19,167 nt of DNA from JAAYBR01 sp033813475 (lineage in GTDB: Bacteria > Hydrogenedentota > Hydrogenedentia > Hydrogenedentales > CAITNO01), in contig JAPXRP010000074.1 in NCBI GenBank assembly GCA_033813475.1, positions 1 to 19,167 on the forward strand. The letters are read 5' to 3'. Of this stretch, positions 13,972-19,167 are shown piece by piece. Every line of letters begins with the position of its first letter. The first letter of the stretch is position 1. Position numbers and translations under genes: made by a program. The notes below the pieces were generated by a model. That model was not told the origin of the DNA and did not search any database. It saw nothing but the letters and a program-made list of their open reading frames with translations.

Positions 13972-15225
13972 TTGCCGCCCCAATGCGTCCATTTCGGCCT
14001 CTGCGGCGGCTGCGCCGCGCAGGACGTCCCCTATCCCGAACAGGTGGAAGCCAAACAGGCCGCCCTGCGGGAGCTGCTGCTCCCCCATTACGACGGGGAA
14101 CTCCCCGTGACGCCCTCGCCCGTGGTGTGGCACTACCGGAACAAGATAGACCCGGTGTTCACGCCGCAATGGTACGAGACGCCGCCCGAAGAAAGCTTCG
14201 TCCGCGAGACGGTGCTGGGATACAAGCGCCGGGGCAAGTGGTTCTGGCCCATGCAGGTGGACGAGTGCCTGATCGGGCCTGAGGGCACGGCGCCGCTCTT
14301 CGCCGCCGCGCGGGAGTGGGCCGCGGGCTCCGGGTTGCAGGCCTTTGACACGCGCCGGGGCGGCGGGTTCCTGAAGACCCTGCTGGTCCGCGACGCCAAG
14401 CGGTCGGGCGAGCGCATGGTGGTGCTCATCACCGCCTCCGGCCCGATGGACACCGCCCCCTTTGTGGAGGCGGTCCTCGGGGCCTTCGGCCCGTGCTCGG
14501 TCTGGCGGGGCACCCGCGAGGGCACCGCCGACAACGCGCAGGCGGACACCTTGGAGCTGCTCCACGGGGCGCCGCACATCACGGAAACGCTGGAGATCGC
14601 CGAGTCTCCGGGTCACGGGACCTGCACCACGCCGGCCGAGCATCTTTCCGGCCCGTGCGCGCCCGGACCGCTTCGGCGGCTGGACTTCCGCATCTCCCCC
14701 ATGAGTTTCTTCCAGACCAACCCGCTGGGCGCGGAGCGCCTCTATGGGCGCATCCGGGCGCGGGTGCGCCGGCTGGCCCCCGGGGTGCTGTACGACCTCT
14801 ACGGCGGCATGGGCAGCATCGCCCTCGTCTGCGCCGACCTGGTGAGCGGGGTGCGCTCGGTGGAGAATGTGCCCGCCGCCTCCGAGGACGGACGCGTCAA
14901 CTGCGCCGAGAACGGCGTGGACAATGTGGACTTTATCACGGAGTCCGTGCCGGACCACCTGCGCCGGCTCCGCGAGGACGGCGGACTGCCGTTGGGCGCG
15001 CTGGTGGTCACCGACCCGCCGCGCTGCGGCATGAACCCCAAGACCATCCGCCGCCTGCTGGAGCTTGCCCCGGAGCGCCTGGTCTATGTGTCCTGCAACC
15101 CCCGCGTGCTGGCTTCGGAGCTGGCCCTCCTCGCGCCCGCCTACGGGGTGGTGGACGCCGAGGCTGTGGACCTTTTCCCGCACACGCCGCACCTTGAAAC
15201 CATCGTGGAACTTGCCCGTGTCTAA
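13972..15225 (+). CDS. RumA/RlmD-type RNA (uracil-5-)-methyltransferase with Fe-S motif
   Basis: This 417-residue protein methylates C5 of a uridine in rRNA or tRNA using SAM. Cys5, Cys11, Cys14 (VHFGLCGGCAAQ) and Cys99 (VDECLIGP) match the four cysteines that hold the [4Fe-4S] cluster in RumA (RlmD). The Rossmann methyltransferase part has FFQTNP (246-251), the SAM loop LYDLYGGMGS (273-282), DPPR (348-351), the catalytic Cys375 in VYVSCNP, and Glu409 in ETIVEL. The N-terminal TRAM domain of E. coli RumA is missing, since the Fe-S motif starts at residue 5. The TTG start at 13972 follows AAGGAG by 6 bases, and no ATG lies before the cysteine motif. The site methylated cannot be told, so no symbol is given. 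Confidence 0.88.
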   Translation: MPPQCVHFGLCGGCAAQDVPYPEQVEAKQAALRELLLPHYDGELPVTPSPVVWHYRNKIDPVFTPQWYETPPEESFVRETVLGYKRRGKWFWPMQVDECLIGPEGTAPLFAAAREWAAGSGLQAFDTRRGGGFLKTLLVRDAKRSGERMVVLITASGPMDTAPFVEAVLGAFGPCSVWRGTREGTADNAQADTLELLHGAPHITETLEIAESPGHGTCTTPAEHLSGPCAPGPLRRLDFRISPMSFFQTNPLGAERLYGRIRARVRRLAPGVLYDLYGGMGSIALVCADLVSGVRSVENVPAASEDGRVNCAENGVDNVDFITESVPDHLRRLREDGGLPLGALVVTDPPRCGMNPKTIRRLLELAPERLVYVSCNPRVLASELALLAPAYGVVDAEAVDLFPHTPHLETIVELARV

Positions 15226-15261
15226 CAAGGCCGCTTTCCTCCCAACATCGGAGATGAGAAC

Positions 15262-16290
15262 ATGAAAAACATGCCGATTCCTGTGGCCCTCCTGCTGGCA
15301 GCAGCCCTGTTGCTGCTCCAGCCCCTCGCCACGGCCCTGGACCCGCAGGAGGAGGCCGTCCTTGCGGCCCCCGAACCGCCCGCCGTGCCCACGGGGTTCA
15401 CGGACGACAAGCAGCTCATGCTGGCGGCGGCGGGCGGTCTCCTGACGCTGCTCGACATCAACGGGGAGATTCCCGTGCCCGACTCTGTGGAGATGATTCC
15501 GGATGTCGAGTACGGGCGCGTGGGCGACCGGCCCCTCCTGCTCGACCTGTATCTGCCGAAGAACCTGGACAAGCCCGCGCCCGGCCTCCTGTTCATCCAC
15601 GGCGGCGGCTGGAAGAACGGCGGCAAGAAGGACTACAAGTACTACTGCGTCCGCTTCGCCGCGCGCGGCTACGTGGTTGTGTCCATCTCCTACCGGCTGA
15701 TCGGCGAGGCCGTCTTCCCCGCCTGCGTGCAGGACGCCAAGTGCGCCGTCCGCTGGATGCGCGCCAACGCCGAAAAATACACCATTGACCCCAACCGCAT
15801 CGCCGCCATCGGCGGGTCGGCGGGGGGCCACCTCTCCATGATGCTCGGCTACTCCGCCGGCGTGCCGGAACTGGAGGGGAACGGCGGCCACGCGGAGTTC
15901 AGCAGCGCGGTGAACGCCGTGGTGGACCTCTACGGCCCCGTGGACATCACCCTGCCCGAACACCGCGGCAACCCCACCGTGCTCGGCTTTTTCGGGGGCA
16001 AGACCTACGATGAAATCCCCGACCAGTACAAGCTGGCCTCGCCGTGGTTCCATCTCGACCCCAAAGACCCGCCCACGCTCATCCTCCACGGGACCATAGA
16101 CACCACCGTGCCCGTCTCCCAGAGCGACATCCTCTTTGAAAAGCTCAAGGAGTTGAAGGTGCCCGTGACCTATGACCGGCTGGACGGCTACCCCCACACC
16201 ATGGACATCGCCAAGGAGGTTAACCTCCGCTGCCAGTGGTTCATGCTCCGCTTCTTCGAGGAGCACTTCAAGACGAAGGCGGAAAAGTAG
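15262..16290 (+). CDS. Secreted alpha/beta hydrolase (BD-FAE/HSL-like esterase)
   Basis: This 342-residue protein starts with a clear signal peptide (MKNMPIPVALLLAAALLLLQPLATALD, cleavage near ALA at 24-26). The mature region holds the oxyanion motif HGGG (113-116), the nucleophile Ser186 in GGSAGGH, and Asp280 and His312 (GTIDTTVP, GYPHTMD), completing the triad of the hormone-sensitive-lipase or feruloyl-esterase-like family. It probably cleaves ester groups outside the cytoplasm, such as acetyl or feruloyl decorations on polysaccharides, matching the secreted glycoside hydrolase in the window. GGAGATGAG just before the ATG is the ribosome site. It is the last plus-strand gene and ends 15 bases from the convergent SUMF1 gene, with no hairpin between. 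Confidence 0.88.
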   Translation: MKNMPIPVALLLAAALLLLQPLATALDPQEEAVLAAPEPPAVPTGFTDDKQLMLAAAGGLLTLLDINGEIPVPDSVEMIPDVEYGRVGDRPLLLDLYLPKNLDKPAPGLLFIHGGGWKNGGKKDYKYYCVRFAARGYVVVSISYRLIGEAVFPACVQDAKCAVRWMRANAEKYTIDPNRIAAIGGSAGGHLSMMLGYSAGVPELEGNGGHAEFSSAVNAVVDLYGPVDITLPEHRGNPTVLGFFGGKTYDEIPDQYKLASPWFHLDPKDPPTLILHGTIDTTVPVSQSDILFEKLKELKVPVTYDRLDGYPHTMDIAKEVNLRCQWFMLRFFEEHFKTKAEK

Positions 16291-16305
16291 GCGGGGGGCA
16301 GAGAG

Positions 16306-17352
16306 TCACGGATCCCGCACCAATCGGATGCCCACATCATCGGGGAGTGTCAGTTCGCCGGGGGAATAGAGGCCCCGGGCGGCGCAGCGGCACTGGGTTC
16401 CCGTGCTTTTCCAGCTCCCGCCCCGGTACACCTGCGCTCCGGCCAGGATGGGAACGCACCATTCTGCGGCGTTCCCGTGCATGTCCCGCAGGTTCCAGGC
16501 GTTTGGTTTGAGCCCGCCCACCTCTTTGGGGCCGTCCCCGCTGTTCCCCTGGTACCAGGCGTATTCCCCCAGAACGCTCGGGAAATGACCGAACGAATAG
16601 GCGCTTCTCGCGTCCGCCCTGCATGCATGCTCCCACTCATCCTCCCGGGGAATGCGGCAGCTCCCCCCGCCTTTTTGGGAGAGCCTGCGCGCGAATTCCT
16701 CCGCCTGTTCAAACGTCAAGCCGATGGCCGGAAACTGCTCCCGGCCGGGAACAAGGCTTTCCCCGCTCTCGGGACACATCTGGCAGTATTGCTCCCAGGT
16801 GATTTCGTCCCGGCTCATCCAGAATCCGCGCCTGAACGAGACGGGCCTCTGCGTCTCCTCCGGCTGGCGTCCCGTCTCGTCCGGCGGGCTTCCCACCACC
16901 GCGCCTTCCAGCGGGGAGGGCACCCAGACGAACATGATTCCGTCAAATTCGCGGAGCGTGCCCGGCGCGCGCCGGGAGTCCGCCCGCCACCAGGGCCCCC
17001 TCGGCGATTCGCGCTCGGGATTGAGGGAATGAAACAGGGGGAGCGCGATGAAATAGAGCACCAGCAGCGCAAGCCCCGCCGCGCCCACGGCGCGCTGCTG
17101 CCCCCGGCTGAAGTGGCGCGCCTCCCACATGAAGAAGTGGGCGAAGGCGCCGATTGCCAGTCCGACCAGTGCCCAGGAGACAAAGGCCGGAAAGGGGGTC
17201 AGGAACGCGAGGACGCGGTCCACCGTGGCCAGCACGGACAGGGCGTAGTTCCCCGCGTTGTCCAGTCCCGCGGTGAAAATGGTCAGCACACCGGTCAGCA
17301 CCAGCAATCCCCCGGTGATCAGCAGATGCGCTAGAAGGCGGGAGGAGTTCAT
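16306..17352 (-). CDS. Membrane-anchored SUMF1/FGE-domain protein, probably not an active FGE
   Basis: This 348-residue protein has three predicted membrane helices (about 8-28, 57-76, 88-108). A basic loop (RHFSRGQQR) between helices 2 and 3 puts the C-terminal domain outside by the positive-inside rule. Residues about 138-345 are a SUMF1 domain: MFVWVPS, FWMSRDEITWEQYC, IPREDEWEHACR, WNLRDMHGNAAEWC, then YRGGSWKSTGTQCRCAAR. True formylglycine-generating enzymes have a catalytic Cys pair in a longer loop between GGS and RCAAR. This loop is 3 residues shorter and lacks the first Cys, so oxidase activity is unlikely. The ATG at 17352 lies in an ATGA overlap with the kinase stop, with GGAGGG 6 bases upstream; an upstream start would extend into the kinase gene. 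It probably binds a ligand or scaffolds the coupled kinase. Confidence 0.85.
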   Translation of the reverse strand: MNSSRLLAHLLITGGLLVLTGVLTIFTAGLDNAGNYALSVLATVDRVLAFLTPFPAFVSWALVGLAIGAFAHFFMWEARHFSRGQQRAVGAAGLALLVLYFIALPLFHSLNPERESPRGPWWRADSRRAPGTLREFDGIMFVWVPSPLEGAVVGSPPDETGRQPEETQRPVSFRRGFWMSRDEITWEQYCQMCPESGESLVPGREQFPAIGLTFEQAEEFARRLSQKGGGSCRIPREDEWEHACRADARSAYSFGHFPSVLGEYAWYQGNSGDGPKEVGGLKPNAWNLRDMHGNAAEWCVPILAGAQVYRGGSWKSTGTQCRCAARGLYSPGELTLPDDVGIRLVRDP

Positions 17353-19167
17353 CCGCCGCCCTCCCCGCCGTCGCCGGACCGGTTCAGGCGGATCACAGAG
17401 ATCAGACACAGCCCCCCCACGATGACCGCGTTGGTCAGCAGCATCAGGAGCACGAGATACGCAAGAACCCTGTCCCCCCGAAGAACCTCATCACCGCGCG
17501 GCCAGGGGACGACCATCAGGTTCCGCGCGGGGTCCACCGCGGCGACGGTAAGCCGGAACAGGCCCATGACCGCCGCAACGACCAGGCCGGACCGCAGCGT
17601 TCTTCCCAGGGCGCGCCAGCCGGGCCGGGCCACCTCGAAATGGACGGGGATGACGAGACGTCCCCCGTTGGTTTCGGCGACAATACGCGCGTCCTGCCGG
17701 GATCCGGGCTCCAACCCCTGCCCCGTCAAATGCACCACCGCCGTGACGGCGTTGCCCTCGATGGTCACATCGGCCATGGCGAACCCGGCGGAGACCGTCT
17801 CGAGGATGACCGTGCCGGAGAGGTGGCCGCGGCCGCCGTTGAAAATGTTCACCCGGACAGTCCCCGTGTCCTCCACCGTGAGCCGCCCGCCGTCCAGCTC
17901 CTCCGCGTCGGCCAGCACGACGGGCCCCCCCATGTCGGGGTTGAGCAGCTTGAGCACCGCCTCCAGCTTCCGGCTCCACGAGGAGACGGGATCGGCGATC
18001 ACCTCGTCAAAGGCCGCTGTGTCCTTCATGCGCCCCGTATCAACAAGCCAGGCGCGGATCCAGCCGCGGGACAGCATCCGCGCGCCGTCCTGCATGCTCT
18101 GGGGCGTGCGCGCGATGACGGCGGAGAGCTCGGCGGGCGTGGCGGCGGTGGAAATGCCCAGACGGAAAGGGGTCTCCGGGTCGAAATGGCAGCAGAAGCG
18201 GAAGACCGCCAGTTCCGCGTCGGCCCGGGTGTGCTCCCGGACGCAGCGGTCCAAAAACGCCGCATCCTCGGCGCGGTCCGGAAACACCGCGCGCATCCAC
18301 TCGGCGAGGCGTCCGCTGAACAGGTGGTTGACCAGCCTGCCGGTTTGCGCGGGATTGCCCTGAATCAGCCCCGGAAGCTCCTCGGGGGCCTTGACGCGCG
18401 CGGGTCCGAAGGCCATCGGCCGGGCGGGGTCCAGGGTGTGCATGAGGGCGAACAGGGCGACATCGGAATCCTTCACGCGGACCCGGACGCCCCGGATGCG
18501 CCGGGCGAGGGTTTCAACCGCCGCCGGGTCGCCCCCCAGGGCCTTCACCCAGATTTCGATGCATCCCGCGCGGAACAGTTTCACCAGCTCGTCCCGGCTG
18601 GACAGGAAGGGGGCGGCCAGCAGGGTGACCAGCTGCTCAATGTTCACCGCCTGGCTGTCGCCAAACTCCAGGGGGAGCGTCGGGTCGAGCAGGTATTTCA
18701 GCTTGAAGGCGCCGAGGTCCAGGTGGTCGGCGTACTGCTCCTCGATGCGGGCGACCTCTTTCCCGAGGCCGGTGTCGAAGAGCATGACCCACTGGGAGAC
18801 AAATCCGCGCAACATGTCCCGCTTCACGTCGAAGTCGCCCATCCGCCGGGCCATTTCCCGGGGCGTGGTGATTTCGGGCAGGCTGCGGTAGGGAACGCGG
18901 CGGCCGGCGGCCACCTCCTCGCGGTCGGGAACCCCCTCGTCCGTGAAGACGGGCTCGCCCTTGACCCACGCACGCACCTGGGCGTAGCCCCAGCGCGATT
19001 CGGGGCTCACGCGCAGCAGGCCGCTGATGAGCCGCGCGAAGGCGGGGGACATGCCCTCGGGCCGCGGCACCCGGCCCCGGAAATGCGCGCCGAGCACGGC
19101 GGTCCGGTCCATGCCGTGGAAGGGCGACCGCCCCGCCAGCAGGTGCAGCAGCGTGACGCCCAGGGCG
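17349..19167 (-). CDS. Membrane-tethered Hanks-type Ser/Thr kinase, 5' end cut off by the window
   Basis: The 605 visible residues are the C-terminal part; the gene runs off the edge at 19167 with no start in view. Counting from the in-frame Met at 19112, the 18 preceding codons read ALGVTLLHLLAGRSPFHG, the alpha-F helix of a Ser/Thr kinase C-lobe. LISGLLRVSPESRW (29-41) is the kinase end motif. The ATP loop and HRD/DFG motifs lie outside the window, so activity cannot be judged. Residues 75-396 contain four diverged repeats (separate entry). Residues 409-495 are an Ig-like beta-sandwich with TNGGRLVIPVHFEV. Two membrane helices follow (about 508-527 and 549-574) with a cytoplasmic basic tail (RLNRSGDG). 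The kinase and Ig domain would be cytosolic. The stop overlaps the SUMF1 start. Confidence 0.8.
   Translation of the reverse strand, partial: ALGVTLLHLLAGRSPFHGMDRTAVLGAHFRGRVPRPEGMSPAFARLISGLLRVSPESRWGYAQVRAWVKGEPVFTDEGVPDREEVAAGRRVPYRSLPEITTPREMARRMGDFDVKRDMLRGFVSQWVMLFDTGLGKEVARIEEQYADHLDLGAFKLKYLLDPTLPLEFGDSQAVNIEQLVTLLAAPFLSSRDELVKLFRAGCIEIWVKALGGDPAAVETLARRIRGVRVRVKDSDVALFALMHTLDPARPMAFGPARVKAPEELPGLIQGNPAQTGRLVNHLFSGRLAEWMRAVFPDRAEDAAFLDRCVREHTRADAELAVFRFCCHFDPETPFRLGISTAATPAELSAVIARTPQSMQDGARMLSRGWIRAWLVDTGRMKDTAAFDEVIADPVSSWSRKLEAVLKLLNPDMGGPVVLADAEELDGGRLTVEDTGTVRVNIFNGGRGHLSGTVILETVSAGFAMADVTIEGNAVTAVVHLTGQGLEPGSRQDARIVAETNGGRLVIPVHFEVARPGWRALGRTLRSGLVVAAVMGLFRLTVAAVDPARNLMVVPWPRGDEVLRGDRVLAYLVLLMLLTNAVIVGGLCLISVIRLNRSGDGGEGGG
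17925..18890 (-). repeat. Four diverged tandem protein repeats of about 80 residues in the kinase gene
   Basis: Between the kinase lobe and the Ig-like domain, residues 75-396 (counted from the Met at 19112) divide into four units: 75-147, 148-232, 233-315 and 316-396. Each has a TPxEL-like motif near the start (TTPREMARR, NIEQLVTLL, APEELPGLI, TPAELSAVI), a central G-x-h-x-x-W motif (GFVSQWV, GCIEIWV, GRLAEWM, GWIRAWL), and an end that resembles LLDPxxP (LLDPTLP, TLDPARP, HFDPETP, LLNPDMG). The units are mostly helical by eye. Identity between units is low, so the repeat is at protein level, not DNA level. I do not recognise it as a named repeat family. Confidence 0.7.

Noticed and set aside
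13825..16266. Long minus-strand ORF of 813 codons opposite the zinc-ribbon, methyltransferase and esterase genes
   Set aside because: It is an antisense shadow caused by high G+C; the plus-strand genes have catalytic motifs and ribosome sites, while this reading has low-complexity composition and no recognisable domain. The same applies to the antisense ORFs at 94-1596 and 10914-12956.
16291..16305. Terminator between the convergent esterase and SUMF1 genes
   Set aside because: Only 15 bases separate the stop codons and no hairpin with a T tract is visible on either strand.

Overview
The window is G+C-rich bacterial DNA with long antisense shadow ORFs, short intergenic gaps and many 4-base stop/start overlaps. 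Its gene mix includes Gfo/Idh/MocA oxidoreductases, a DUF5060-type glycoside hydrolase, a C45 Ntn hydrolase, a Hanks-type kinase and a SUMF1-domain protein. This suits an environmental lineage of the Planctomycetes/PVC or Hydrogenedentota kind. That placement is an inference from gene content and is not proven here.

Layout. (1) 1-120 is non-coding and holds copies of a dispersed intergenic repeat. (2) 121-6390 looks like one plus-strand transcription unit. It has a sigma70-type promoter (121-150), then a C45-family hydrolase, a 58-residue membrane protein, hemE, an oxidoreductase, an exported PpiC-type prolyl isomerase and a second oxidoreductase. The last three are coupled by 4-base overlaps, and a strong hairpin at 6358-6385 follows. 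(3) A minus-strand tRNA-Leu with an AAG anticodon (6399-6483) has its own promoter and shares that hairpin. (4) A secreted GH5-like hydrolase lies on the minus strand (6568-8349). (5) 8461-16290 is a second long plus-strand run that begins with an NAD block: NUDIX hydrolase, nicotinamidase, nicotinate phosphoribosyltransferase and glutamine-dependent NAD synthetase. A HAD hydrolase, a zinc-ribbon protein, an RlmD/RumA-type RNA methyltransferase and a secreted esterase follow. (6) 16306-19167 on the minus strand is a translationally coupled pair: a membrane-anchored Ser/Thr kinase cut by the window edge, then a membrane-anchored SUMF1-domain protein.

How the genes work together. PncA, PncB and NadE form the salvage route nicotinamide to nicotinate to nicotinate mononucleotide, and then the final amidation to NAD. 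Only the adenylyltransferase (NadD) is missing locally, and the NUDIX protein could recycle ADP-ribose or NAD breakdown products. The kinase/SUMF1 pair looks like a membrane signalling module. Its most unusual part is a set of four diverged, roughly 80-residue tandem repeats between the kinase lobe and an Ig-like domain. The other striking observations are the tRNA-Leu with A34, a probable leaderless mRNA for the NUDIX gene, and a prolyl isomerase translationally locked between two oxidoreductases.
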